Shown here one piece after another: positions 47,949-61,700 of a stretch of 64,000 nt of DNA (positions are counted from its first letter, which is position 1; each line of letters starts with the position of its first letter). A program made the translations under genes and the position numbers. The notes below the pieces were generated by a model. It searched no databases, was not told the DNA's origin, and saw only the letters and a program-made list of their open reading frames with translations. The stretch is taken from the NCBI GenBank assembly GCA_024305405.1, contig JAKNDB010000096.1, positions 186,001 to 250,000 on the forward strand, read 5' to 3'. This DNA comes from Dirofilaria immitis. Lineage: Eukaryota; Nematoda; Chromadorea; Rhabditida; Onchocercidae.

Positions 47949-50900
47949 AGAAAAATTGAAGTTAATTATAAAAGTATTTCGATTCGATTTATTCACGCAC
48001 TGTATTTCCATTGAACTTATTCACATAAATATTTAATATCTTATTGGCAATTTCAATTACGGTAAGTACTGTGAATATCATCAATAATAATAATATTTCA
48101 TTCTCAATTGATTGATTGTTTAAATGGATTGGTTGAAAGTAACCACAGTTTTTATTTCTTTAAGAATCATTCGCTTAAAGATTCGTATAGGATTCAGATT
48201 TAAACAGTCTACAACTAATTTTAATTTAAGGCATTCTGTTTCGTTCTGGATCTCCTTCTCTCTCCCTCTCCCTCTCTCTCTCTTTCTCCTCTTTCTCCCT
48301 CTCTCTTTCTCTTTTCTCTGCTCCAGCAGTTTCAATTATTGGATTACGATGAAGCAAGTGAAGATTTCGTTCTGCCCTTATCCATGTTATATTTTTATGA
48401 TAATACGGAAAAGTTGAGAATATTTGTTTCAGGACGATTTAAATTTTTCCATGCAAAATAGGAATGGATTTGATAAAACAGTGATCGATGCAATTTCAGG
48501 AATTAAAAAATCGAAATTGGTTAATAGATTTAGTAACGAATATTCTCGAAATTACATTATGCTAATTTTTGTCATTAGACAAAAGATGTTGAAGGAAAGA
48601 AAATGATTTGATAGTGGCTGAGAAAATTGGCTAAATACGATATGTCAAGCTTATTTCCTATATTATTCAAATGGCATTTTCCTTTAATATTTTTAATTTA
48701 ACATTTTTTTTCGTATTTTAATTTTTAAAAAAATATATTTTAAGTATTGAATTACATGGAAATAATATATACGAAGTAAACAGAAGATCATTTAACAGTT
48801 TCATTTCAGTTTCATATTATTCAGATCAGATGATTTCAATTGTATGTCAGTGGATGACCTTATCCATTTGGCATATCAATTTTGCGAATTGTTTTCAAAT
48901 GGTTAGTGTTGTTATTGTTATTGTTGCTTTTTTTTGTTAGAATTAATAATGGATTGCAAAAATAAAATTGATCGACTCAATTTTCGCAGCAAATCAAATT
49001 TCATCTTATTGACAAATAAAACTGACCACAAAATGAAAGAGCCGATAGCAGTATCAGTAGCAGTAGCAGCATTTGATTAATGTATATCATTGCACTGTAT
49101 CACTTTTAGATTCGTTCTTATTTGACGAGAAAAAAGGCGAGAATGGATGGATGATGAGTGGATTGAATTTAATCAAAAATGCATCAAAAATTGAAAGATT
49201 TTTAGTTAAAAGCATAGCGCCAGATGAATTACAAAAAATAAAAAAATAAATAAAAAATAAGGCTTTGATGATAAATGAATGATAAATGCTTGAAAAGTAA
49301 GACTTGATTATTAACTATTTTTATAGAGAGAAAAAGGAAAAAATAAAAGAGGAGAAAAGATATTATGTTTATAGTCAAAAGATTGATTGATTATGTACTG
49401 CTCGCTATTCGTGGATAATTACCTTTTCGTATTTAATCGAAACAAAAGTAACTTTTCTCTTTGTGATATTATTTTCATTTTAGTAAAGAAATAAATAAAA
49501 ATCTAAGTAAAATGAATAATATACGAGAATTGAATAATTTAAGAAAAATAATAAAAGTTTTCCTCTTAAAAAGTTTTTAAGAGGAAGAAGAAAAAAAGAT
49601 AGAAAAGATTCTTTTGTCAGCAAAAATATTTCATTCATTTTATAAAAATTACAGCGCGACAAAATGTAAATTTACAGTTATTCATCATTAAAGGGCATGA
49701 AATGTCATCAAAATCAGTGCTTTCTTTTTTTTTCTAAAATGTTTTCAAGATAAAATTCAATAGATTGTTATGCTTAAGCAGATATGTCAAAAAAAGGAAA
49801 AAGAAAATTTAAACTATTTAATTTTAAATATAATAATGGGTGAAAGCTTAATGCAATCAGTGACCGATATTAGTTCATTGATATTTTCAACTAACATAAA
49901 TGCTGAAAAATAATTGTTATCATTATAATATATGTATATATATGTCATAACTACTTTATATTGTCAAACTATATAATTATTATAAAGATATATGTATGTA
50001 TGTATGTATATATATATTGTTTATTATGCATGTATTTATAATAACAATAAGAAATAAATGTAGCAATAAAGATGAATTATGTTATGATTAAATTGATTGA
50101 ATTGTATTAACAATAAGAATGATGAGCTATGCTGTAACAATTAGATATTGAATAATTTAATTAATTAAGCAAAGATTGGCAGAGATAATAAATGAATGAT
50201 AGAGAGATTATAAGAGATGTATATGAATATGCGGGAGGGATAAAAGAATGTTTAATTTATGTAAATATTAAGAAAAAGTAAAATGAAACGAGCTGTCATA
50301 TTCATTGCTGTCGTGACCCAATGTAACAACAGTTTGTTTTGACGATGAGCCAAAAGGCAAAGTTCATTTCCATTTCACATTTTGCTGTACTTATCAAATC
50401 ATACATTTCCTCATTTAGACCAAATGGTATTGAATTTTTAATTTAAAAGGTAGAAGAAGAATACCTGTTCACTTTTACGTCATTATCGATGTGTCATAAA
50501 AGTATCGATCTGAAATATTTATGCTAACAATTTAATTGGACATTTATTTATTATGTATGACAGTATGACAGGTAAATTTCTCAGATTAGTAATTAAGCTT
50601 TTCTTATCAATCAATCATTTCTTTCATGCTAATTAATTAAATTTTTAAAATTTATTAAGAAGATTTAGAAATGATCTAAAGAGATCTGATTATTTCTAAA
50701 TTTAACTGAATGTAACATTTAGAAAAGTGAAGTGGAAATGAAATGAAATAAAATGATTAACGAATATCAAAAATTAATTATACATACGTTTGTACGTTGT
50801 ACTTAATCGATGAGAAGTAAACTGTCATTTTGTTGAGATGGGACGGTATTGAAAATAAATGAAACTTTATAAAATCGATATTGAAAAATGAAGAAAAGAG

Positions 50901-53312
50901 AGGAAGAAGAGGCGTGAATATTGCAAAATTGAAGAATTTAAGGGAAACAATTTTGTATTGCAAATTTAAACAAAACATTGAGTATCAAAAAGTACGAAAA
51001 GATTAAAAGTTAAATTGAAATAAGATTAAATTTAATAATATTTAAATAAATTTCATTATGCTGAAATAAATACGATTAAATTAGATAAGCTAATAATTAA
51101 ATTAATAAATGAATAATTAAGCGGAAATTTTTATGATGATTAATCACCTCGTTTTTATCTTTTTCTTTTTTTCCCTCCTTCCCCACCCTCCCCCTCCCCA
51201 AGAATTGTTAAATGAAAATGTAACGAATGAATTGTATTGAATAACTCGAAAGAGTGTTGAAGTAAAAATTAGATTACATTAAACTTTAATTTAATTAGAA
51301 TGCCGAAAAGTAGAAATGTTAAACCATGCGAAGAGAATATAATGCTATATTGTTAAGCCATATAATCTTTATCTCATTATTCTCGTACATTTTTCATTAA
51401 TTTTCTTTTTTACTCTTCTAACTCCTTTATGCTTTTGAATAAAATACAATTTAACGACAAATTCAGCTTATTTCATCATTTACTAATCCTATGGTTTTGC
51501 AATGAATGATTCAGCTTTTATCATCATCATCATCATCATCATCTTCTCACTTAATCAATGATAATAATCTTTATCCATCGTGCAAAAATTACATCAATAA
51601 TGCTATAAGCGATAGATAAATTATAAAGAGATAAATTAATTTGCAACAATTGAAAATCATTGATAAAATTTTGACATAAAATCTATGATTAAAGATTAAT
51701 TCTGTATTATTTCGAGAATTCCATTACTAACTATCATTTGATTTCTCGTTAAATGTATTTGATAGATTGTTATAAAGATTGCAAAATGAATGTAAAATTT
51801 TCAAAATTATAATCAAAAATCAAAATATTTATTTATTTTTCAACATTATGCCTCCTAACAACTATCAACAATCTATCCAATGATAAATAAATAACATTGC
51901 TATCGAATATTTTTAAATTTGAATTTCTAGAACAAATTTAAAGTTTAACATTAATCACTAAAGATAAGCGTACTAACGTAAATCACGTATGGCTGCATAC
52001 ATTATTAAATAAGTTGCATCATCTGATATTATTATTTAATTATTTTGAATTAACAAAATTGATTATTTTGATGAAAATATCCAATAGTATTTGATAACAA
52101 AAAAAAAAAACCCTCTTAATTTCAGATGATGACGAATCATCTAAACCTAGAAATCATTTTATTAGGGTAAACGTTACGAAATAATCAATATTGGAGATAT
52201 TTCGAGATTCGATTTTGTGAAAAACTTTGATTAAATTGATATGTTATGTAAAAAGCGGGTAAAAAGAAATTAAAATAAAGTAGGAAGAATTAGGCCGAAT
52301 TCTTTATCAATTTTAAGCAAACTTACATCAATTGGCTTAGTTGAAAAAAAAATTCTTTAAATATAGAAAAATTAATTTACCATCCGATATCTTTTGTATC
52401 AATCGATAGTCGGGCATATAAAGTTAGTAAATAATAAATAAGTGATTTTTTTTTTTTTTTTCTATAGGAAACAATGAATAATCAAAATAAATTATTCCTT
52501 TCTTGAATTTTTCAAGAAACTTATTCGGACAATTTGCTTTCTCTGTGCATTTCATTTATTATCAAAATGAAGAAGAAAGAAAGTAAAATTCAATCAAAAT
52601 TTTAATCCCTTATCAACCGATGATATATTGAACTAGATAATCTTGTGAGGGATTATTTTTCATAATATCCCATCTATTACTAGAAATAGATTTGTAAAAA
52701 AATGATCTGTCAAGTAGTGATTGCAACAAATGGTAATACAGCAGAGAGCTTGATTTCGAAGAAATTATTAGATTAGGCAATGAAAGAACTAAGAGTATGT
52801 TGTAATTGAAGAAACGATAGAGATTCAAAAATTTTTGTGAAGTGAAGTGAAAAGATATTTTGAGGCATTCGACAGTTGTAACCATAAACAATACGAAGCA
52901 GTTTAATTGAGGATTGGTGTATGCGTTGTATGTGTATATCGTGGTATATCATATCATATCATATCATATCATACCGTATCGTATCGTATCGTATCGTATT
53001 ATATCATATCATACATATCGCGTCATATCATATGGTATCATTAATTCGTTGATTTTCAGAATATGTTATTTAGCGAATATCAAAAAGTTCATTCACTGAA
53101 TGGTAAGGATGTTATATGAATGTATTTACATAATGACACACATTATGGATATGAAATATTGCTTGTTCATTATAATTTGTAATTTGTTTGATTTACAAAA
53201 TTAAACAAATTGTCACATCTATTCCCTCTCATAAAAAGTCGAATAAATTGAGATAGTTATAATTATTATTTGAGTTTTTTTGTCTTTTATTATAACTTAT
53301 TTCTTTTATTTC
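47949..53312. other. Intergenic region, no gene recognised
   Basis: The region between the candidate 5' exons on the - strand and the battenin gene on the + strand would be a divergent promoter region. It has a CT-rich tract at 48250-48320, TATG repeats at 49990-50015, an ATC tract at 51520-51545 and the pentamer array at 52943-53040. No exon is supported. Confidence 0.6.
52943..53040. repeat. (ATATC)n(GTATC)n pentanucleotide array
   Basis: Blocks of TATCA, then TATCG, then TATCA again. TATCG is the reverse complement of the CGATA unit at 37944-37999. Confidence 0.9.
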
Positions 53313-53332
53313 TCTTTTTTTTGCCTTTTCAG
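53313..53332 (+). promoter_or_regulatory. Possible spliced-leader acceptor of the battenin gene
   Basis: A long T/C tract ending in TTTTCAG lies 93 bases before the battenin ATG without a preceding coding exon. That is what a nematode trans-splice site looks like; it could also be the acceptor of a non-coding first exon's intron. Confidence 0.4.
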
Positions 53333-53425
53333 TTTTTTCATGAAATTAAAATATATCAATATATCAATAAGTAGTAAAACATGATATTCACTTCTCAGAC
53401 TCAAAAGGTTTGAATTATTGAAAGT

Positions 53426-56400
53426 ATGCCAACAGTTGAAGGTGACTATAATGGCCATAGCAGTTCAAGAAATCAGTTTGCTTTTTGGTAAGACATTGAT
53501 GATTAATTTGATCATAAAGTAGTTTAATATCAAAAATATTTTTTATTCTCTAAAAGTTATTTTCTTTTTTGGTTTCAATATTTGAGTGTGATTTATCTTA
53601 ATGCTTGTAGCTTATAGCGTCGTATATAAAATACGTCTCCTCTTTTAGTGTTATAATAACTCAGCTTTTTCAATTTGATAATTATTATTCAGGATGCTTG
53701 GTTTATGTAATAATTTTGCATATGTAATTATGCTTAGTGCAGCAGAAGACATACTTTCAGTGGAGGATGATCCTAAAACTTCTTCTAAAAGGATTGACGA
53801 TCCTTGTCAGGTTACTTTTTTTATGATGCTTTCTCAATAATGAATTAATAGGAACAAGATAGACTGCTTTTGATAGCACCAATTAAAAAGATGTTAAAAG
53901 AATAGTTCAATGATGTTTATACATTATCTCTCTTCTTCATTTTCCCTCCACTTTATCACTTTAATTGGTTCCAAATGTTTATAATTTTTTAGATAATTTG
54001 TTACTTAATGACTGTTAGTTTTCAGTAATTTGGCTACATAGCAAGTTTAATAATATTCTGCAACTGAAGATGTTAGTATTTTAGAGTTCAGTTGTTCACC
54101 GTCAGTGCCAGCCATTATCTACCGGTTCAGTATTATTAGCAAATATTATACCAAGTTTGATTGTAAAAATATTCTATCCATTTGTTATGCATCATGTCCC
54201 TTTTGGGTAAGTGATGTATTTTTAAATTTGAATTAAAAATTCAAAACTTTTTGTTCGACAAAGTTCAAGTTAATAATTTTTTGTCGTTTTGACTGCTGTA
54301 TAGTTTGAATAAATTTCAGTTTGCGACATTTATTCACCGTTTTGCTTCAGATAAGCAGCTTTTTGGTGGTTGCTTTTTCTCAAAATATTTTTATGGGTTT
54401 AGCTGGTCAGTTTTTGATTTATTCAGTAGAAGAAGGGCTAGGTTAGACTAAATTAATTCTGTCAGCTTAGTTCCGCTTTATTAACTCATTTCCTCCGACA
54501 ATGACATACAAAAATCAAAAAACTCATTTTCATCATTTATTTCGATTGAAACAAAAATTTTATGTAGCGTCATATTTAAAATACTATCAGCCATTTTCCT
54601 GGTTTAATCAAGTAAGCGTGACGTTTCAGCCTTAATCATTTATTATGAGCATGAAGTTTGTTATTCACTTACATTTTACTACTTTTAGAGGTTATTTCAG
54701 AAAAAGCATGAAAATGTTTGCAGGTGTTGCTTTAGCAAGTATTGGAGCAGGTATTGGCGAAGTTACCTTTCTTTCGCTAACTACTTATTTTCCCAAGTAA
54801 GCAACATTTCATTTTATTTATGATAGTCTTCACAATCTCATATCTTGACACTGAATCGACTGCTATATCTAATCCGTAGAAAATATTTCTCAATTATTTG
54901 CTGTTTATTTGCGACAATTAATAAGCGTTTTGAAAGATGGAATATATCAGTATTTTAAGAAAGAATCAATATTTTTGAAAGATGCAGAGTCAGAGTTGCA
55001 GATTTTCTCTGTCGATCGACTTACTACTATGTATTTTTAATAAATTTGAGAAATGAAATTTTTGAATTCGAAATATAAGACGACCAGCAAATGAATGAAT
55101 ATTGAATGCAGTAATGTGGTGGGAGCATGGTCATCTGGAACGGGTGGTGCCGGAATTTTTGGTTCATTTGCTTATGCGATGCTAACTGATATGCACATGT
55201 TAAGATTGACACCGCAAAGTGCTCTATTGCTTATGTTGATTGTTCCGCTCACTTTTGCTTTCGTGTAAACTTTTATTTAAATATAAGCTTTATTTCCAGC
55301 ATGTATAGTATCATTTAGATTTATCAGCAAAAAAATATATTTTCTTAACTCACTATAAGTTTGAAAGCCTATGGTTCTCGTGCTGCGTTTCATGTTTCAT
55401 AAATTTTTAGTTATTGGAAGTTGCTGTTGCTACCTGGAAACATACATCGGGTGTCAATATGTAAACCATCAACTTATTTAGTCACCTATACAAGTGAGCA
55501 TTTGATTTTTGGATTTCAGCAGAATAAATTTAAACTGTTAAATTTTGACATTTTTTTCTTTGATTGATAAATAAATGATATATTCAGTATTGTACATGAT
55601 TTAGATCATAATAAATGATTAAGCGTTTGAAACGTGTCAAAAAAATAGCTTCGATTTTTGGATAATTCATTTTTATGTTCTTTTATGCACTCATATCACG
55701 CACTGTTTTTATGCATATTTTATGTAATTAATTTGGCAATTAGACTCTTTTTGAAATGCGTTGGAAGATAGATTTCGTTCTTATTCTTTTTACATTCTCA
55801 TTTATAGTTTATAAATTTTTTTCGAGACAACGAAATTACTAATGAGGAAATTTGAATTTAGTGGATAGTTTCAGCATTAAACAGGCGAAGAAATAGCAAC
55901 ATAAGCAGTGGTGATGAATCAGCACAATTGATCGGTTAATATTTCAATATATTAACTTATGCGAAGATTTTCTTGTATTAATTGTGATGCTTTAGCATTA
56001 ATTTCTGGAAAGAAGCATGAGTGTTTAGCGTTTATTTCTTCTATCTACTTGGTAAAATGTGAATTTATATATCAATTTATTCCTTCAGTATATATTTTTT
56101 AAGTTCCATTTTTCACATTCGGAGTTAATACTAATTCAGTCATGAAGTAATGAGAATATGACATTTTATCTCTTCATAGATAGTTATGATGATTCGAATG
56201 ACGATCCCATTTCTGCTATTGATCAGCAGAGTTTCAGGAGTAAATTGATAATGGCGAAGGTAATACAATTTCTCATTATGATTTGTTATACCAGTGAGCG
56301 AAATAATATGTTGATGAAAAATTTCAGACTTTTTTTCTACGATCATATTGACATTAAATTTCATCATTGTACTGCTCTATACTCCATATTTTCAGCTTAA

Positions 56401-58198
56401 TTTTTCTATATTAATAATGTGGAAATAGAATAATGCGAAAAAATAGGTTTTGCAGAAAAAGGTAGTTACATAGATTCATATTAATAAAAATCATTTTTAT
56501 ATATGCATAAAATGATCTATGATTTTCCTTACTTTTTATTTTACAGCCTCTCATTTTGAAGTATATGTTGCCATTTGCTGTGGTTTATTTTGCGGAATAT
56601 TTTATTAACCAAGGATTGGTACGTTATCACGAAGTTTTAATTAATTTTCATTTGAGGAATTCCGTTCTGCATCATTTTTTGAAAGACTTTATTAGCTTAT
56701 TGAGTTCTTGCTACATTGGGATATTTTCCATATCTAATTAAACAAAAGATAGCATCATTAGTTGTGACATCCTGATTGCGCAGTGTATTTTCCTATTTTG
56801 AGAATATCCCACACTTTCACTCCATTTATGGAAAGTGGTATTGAATTAAACTAATATTTCCATGGAGAACATTTGAATAGCTTTTTTCGCTCGAAAATTT
56901 TTCGAATATGAAGTATGGGAATTTTGCAGCTGGAGTTACTCGTATTCGATTGTTCACATAGTTTTGGTATCGGTCAGCATGGGCAGTATCGTTGGTACCA
57001 AGTGAATGTTATAGAATCTTTCAAAATCGAATTGGAATTATCTTTACATTTCATAAAATTGCGGCATATTATATTTTCTTTTCAGGTACTCTACCAGCTC
57101 GGGGTATTTGTTTCGCGTTCTTCCGTTAAATTTATCCAACTTCAGCCATCTTCTATACTAGTGATTCCTATTCTACAAGTAAAGATTCTTCTCCAAAAAT
57201 TTAACTTTAAATTATTTCCCTTGCTTTAAATGCATATTTATATTAACAATTAATATATTCAGTCTATCATTCCGCCATAAAAAAAATTATCAACGAATAC
57301 TATATGGCTTCTACTTCTTAGTTATGTTTTTAGGTAATAAATGCTGCTTTCCTATTCTGGGACGCCCTGGAGCAGTTCATACCCCATGTCATCGTTGTAT
57401 TTATTATTGTCTTTTATGAAGGATTATTGGGTGGAGCAGCTTATGTCAATATATTCCGTTTGCTACATAAGTCTGTGAGTTAATAAATTTGCACAAAACT
57501 ACTCTTATACAAACGGTTTAATTTGTCAGGTCGAATAAAATTGAAATTGAATTGTTTGACCGCTGTCTCGTATCGATATTAATTGTTACTAGGATTTCTT
57601 TTAAATTTGATGTCACACACTTTCCAACATCTGGCAAATCATCTTCAGTTCTGATGCTTCTTGCTAGTTTTAGCTGACAAAAAGGCCAGTTCGTGTTTGA
57701 GTCAGTTTAAGATTAATAAATTTGATTTTATGTATAATTGTTTAAATAAAAAAAACTTTGCTTAATATTTGTTTCCGCTTATTTTATGAGATTCACGAGG
57801 AATATCCGGAATTTTTATAGCTTAAAAGAAATTTAGCACATCAAGTGCGAAATATGACCCTTCATTGTTCTCCTAGAAAGAGTTTTACTACCCATCCATG
57901 TAATAATTACGGAAGAGATCATAAGGATCATTTAGCTTTCATCATTCAGTGCTTATCATTTACATTTAAAAAATGTATAAAGTCGAATCATTCTTCAATT
58001 GCCAGTCTGACGGGAAGATATCTGGTTGGTCATAAAGAAATCTTTTTTCTTTTTAAAATTAATTTTAATTTTCAGATTCCAATAGAAGGAAGAGAATTCA
58101 GTTTGAGTTTCGTTTCGATGTCTGATTCCTTCGGTATTGTGTGCGCCGGTTTTTTAGCCATACCAGCTCATAATTTCATTTGTGATATGCCTGTTTGA
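53426..58198 (+). CDS. cln-3: Battenin (CLN3)
   Basis: Fourteen exons with fully matching phases: 53426-53487, 53693-53810, 54085-54206, 54320-54405, 54724-54796, 55112-55264, 55411-55493, 55875-55934, 56180-56259, 56547-56618, 56930-57001, 57086-57178, 57334-57474 and 58076-58198. The 445 residues compare with 438 in human CLN3. Signature stretches include MLGLCNNFAYVIMLSAAEDI, ASIGAGIGEVTFLS, WSSGTGGAGIFGS, YFAEYFINQG, YQLGVFVSRSSV and FYEGLLGGAAYVN. It is a polytopic lysosomal/endosomal membrane protein of the major-facilitator type, needed for clearance of glycerophosphodiesters; loss of the human gene causes juvenile Batten disease. The acidic Ser/Asp-rich loop on exons 8-9 is the cytosolic loop that in mammals carries the lysosomal sorting signal. 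The C-terminus ends CDMPV, so the Cys is one place too far in for a CAAX box. C. elegans has three paralogues; which one this matches is not decided here. Confidence 0.96.
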
Positions 58199-58708
58199 AA
58201 CTGTTCTACAGTTTTTTGAGTAAGCAGTTATTCTCGTGCTGCCACTTAAGCTTTACTTTCAAAGAGAAACAATAAGCAGCTCCAGTCCCTTCTTTTTTGA
58301 AGACTTTAAAAAAATTTTAAGATTGGCATATTTTGAAGTTCATGTTTCGAGGCCTTAATATTTTGTTAATAAATTTATGAAACTATAAAATCTCAATTCT
58401 TCCATCCTTCAGAAGTGATCTTCCACTCGAAAATGCTTCGAACAAACAAATTTTTATCATTATTAATATAAATATACAATGAATGAGGAAGCAAAATCAG
58501 TAACCCTGAGAATTAAATAAATCCTTTAAAATTAAATTTACTTAGACCAGTTAATTTTCTAACCAAAGGAAAATATTGACCTTTTTCCAATCTTTTCTTA
58601 AAAACATTTTCCTTTCCATTTATTTTAAGCATTTACAAAAACATAAACAAATTAATATATTTTTAAAATACAGATCATCCTAATCAAGTTTCAAAATTAT
58701 TGATGATA
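58199..58708. other. Shared 3' region of battenin and FKBP8 genes
   Basis: Only 510 bp separate the two facing stop codons. AATAAA at 58368-58373 is a plausible polyadenylation signal for battenin. The two 3' UTRs may overlap. Confidence 0.7.
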
Positions 58709-61700
58709 TTACCAACCCATAACAATACGAAGAAAATGAATGAATAAAGCAAATACTATAATAAAGAATGCAAGCAATAAGTACCTTAATCGATGGATGT
58801 AATATGTCCGATGTTCATTATCACCGTGTGCTCCAGCCAACATTCGTTTATACAGTGAACGTTCTTGCTCACGGCACAGTTTTAAACGTGCTTTTAGACG
58901 GCGCAGTTCTTTAATGATAAGCTAAAAGATACGAAATCAATTATTAAATTGGTCAATTCCATTAAACTATCATGGCAAAATTAAATCCAACTATTTCTTT
59001 TTATTATGAAAACGAGCTATTTTGCACAGTTGATTAAAGCTATGATAGAGGATTTCTTGTTACATTTTAATTGGTCAGTTTGCATTTTTTTGTTTCGAGA
59101 CAGATCTTTTTTTCCAGGTTTTAACTTTTTGTTGCTGAGTGTCTCCAACGCTTCAGCTGAAGATTAAATATATGTAATGTAAAAGAAGCAATAATATATG
59201 TTTTTATAAAATTTGAAACGACTCGGTTTTTAAAATTAACCTCATCATTGGGATCAATTTGGTGTGCGGTATTCAGTGTATCGATTGCTTCTTCGATAAA
59301 ATTCAAATTTGCGTAGGCATTTGCTCGCCTAAACAATGCTTTCGTATTGCTAGCATTCAAATTCAGAGCAGCACTAGAAGCATCCAAAGTTAATTTCCAA
59401 TCGCAAAGCTAGAAAAAGTTATGTAAGGAAATAAAGCGGCAAAGTAATTACCGTACATAATAGTTTGACAAAATGTAATTAAAAAGTCAGTGCTCTATAA
59501 AGTTTGACAAAATGTAACTAAAAAGTCAGTGCTCTATAAACACTCGTATTCCAATCAAAACCGAATGCGTAGCGAAATTACCCCAGCACTTTATCAAATT
59601 CAAAACATGTTGATGTTTAATGTAACACAATATACAGTACTGTAAAGCAATATAAGTCACGCTTATTAATGAGAACAAGAATTAATGTAATCTAAAAATT
59701 AAACTTGCTTATCATTTTATGATCTAGAGAAAAAGAATACTAGAAAGTTGTCAAAGAACACAATATACAGGAAGAAATCACCAACTTTTGCGTAGCAGAC
59801 GGACAAATTGGAGTAAATTACAGAAAATAAATGCTGTAATGCTTCATCTTCTGTGGGTAAATCAATCAATTCGGTACTCCTGTACAGCAAAATTTTTCTA
59901 ATCAGTTCAGAAACCAAACATTATAATTTAAATAAGTCTGAGCTCATTTAATACTAATTTTAAGCATTACGTTCTTATTTTGGTTGAGAAAGCCATTTTA
60001 TCAAATATAAGATGCAATCAAAATTGAAACGCTTTCGAAGTATCAACGAAAAAGGGAAAAAATTAGGGAGAAACATCTCTAACTATAAAAGTTTCAGATT
60101 TCAATTCTATTTATTCATGTCTAAATTGTTCAAAAGTTTTGAAATATTTACCTCTTATATACGTATATTGCCTTCTCCAATTCTTTTCTATTATAGAAAT
60201 AATTGCCTCTTTCTTTCAACTCCGTGATATATTTCACCAGTTCATTCGTTTGCAGTGTCGTGTATAGTGGTCCATCGGCAATACAGACTAATTCAATTTC
60301 ATATTCCATTGTTTGATATGGTGGAATATTACGTCCTGGATCACCTACGCTACCATATGCAAAACGATGTTCACTTTTAATGGCGTCGATTTCGCCTTCA
60401 TGCATTAGTTGCAGTACCATTTCCCACGCTGAAAAATACATTATTAATAAAAGGGAAAAGAAAATGGTAGTTATTTTCATGGAAAAATGATCTTAATTCC
60501 AAGTTTAACTATTCATATCAAAATGAATACATCTCTAAATTTCAAGTTTATTGTACATATGTCGAATAAACAATGAATAATATTTCCTAATAACCAAACT
60601 GAAGTTACGTATTTTTTCAATGCACGATTAATCTTTTTCAATTTAAAAGAAATTAATATCTGTAGATATCATAACAAGCATTTCACTGATAATCAAATAA
60701 TGAATCTTTCATTTGCATTCGTAATAATAGATATTTTACTAGCATCATAATCAATAACATATATAAATCCACCTAATCGAGCGTAACAAAAATATTGGAT
60801 ATTTTACAATATGTTAGTAGACGAACGATAAGAAAAAAACACAGCATACCATCGATAACCATGCTGAAACCGAGAACAAATGTTTTCTCGTTGACATTAT
60901 CCACTGCAAGCTTTGTATCTACAACTCGAATTGTCACCTTTTGACCATTTCGTGCTTTTGGTCCTTTACCAACTTTCAATACCTAAAATCCACATTTCAA
61001 TCAACTCAGCAATTCATTTAATATATGACTAATAGAGCAGGTAAATTCAAGATCAGTTATAATTTATTTTCTTTTGAAACAGTTATAATACTTAAATGTT
61101 CTAAAGCCATAAATTTGGTTTCTCGTTGGAATATTTCGTATTCACAAAAATTGATTTGCAAAAAAATTAATATGAACATTTGAGAACTTATACACATTGT
61201 TTAAAACCAAAAAAGAAGAAAAAACTAAATGGATAAACCAGAAAATAAAGTAGAATAAGATTTGATTTACCAAGAATAAATAAATTCAAAGAAAAAAGGA
61301 ATTTGATGAATAATATTGCACGCCTAATTTAAACTAGAGATGCTACATTCAAGCAAACGTTATGTTGTTATTATCAAAGAATATCTTTATTGAATGACTA
61401 GATACGATGAAACCAATTTTTTAAATGGAACCAGCAATGTAATAAACATCAGTTTATAAGAAAGATTAATTCGTACGACTGCATCTCATCCAAACCATTT
61501 CTAATAAATGTGATTACCTTACAAAATAATTGTCCACTACCCAAAACATCATTCCATTCTTCCGTGGATGTTGAACAGTCGCCATTGGGAAGAGGAAGAG
61601 ATTGTTCCGTACGACATTCTGTCTCAAGGGCATCACTGGATGGGCCTTTTGCTTTTGTTGCCAAAGTCAAAATAACTAATTGATTAGATTGAATGAATAA

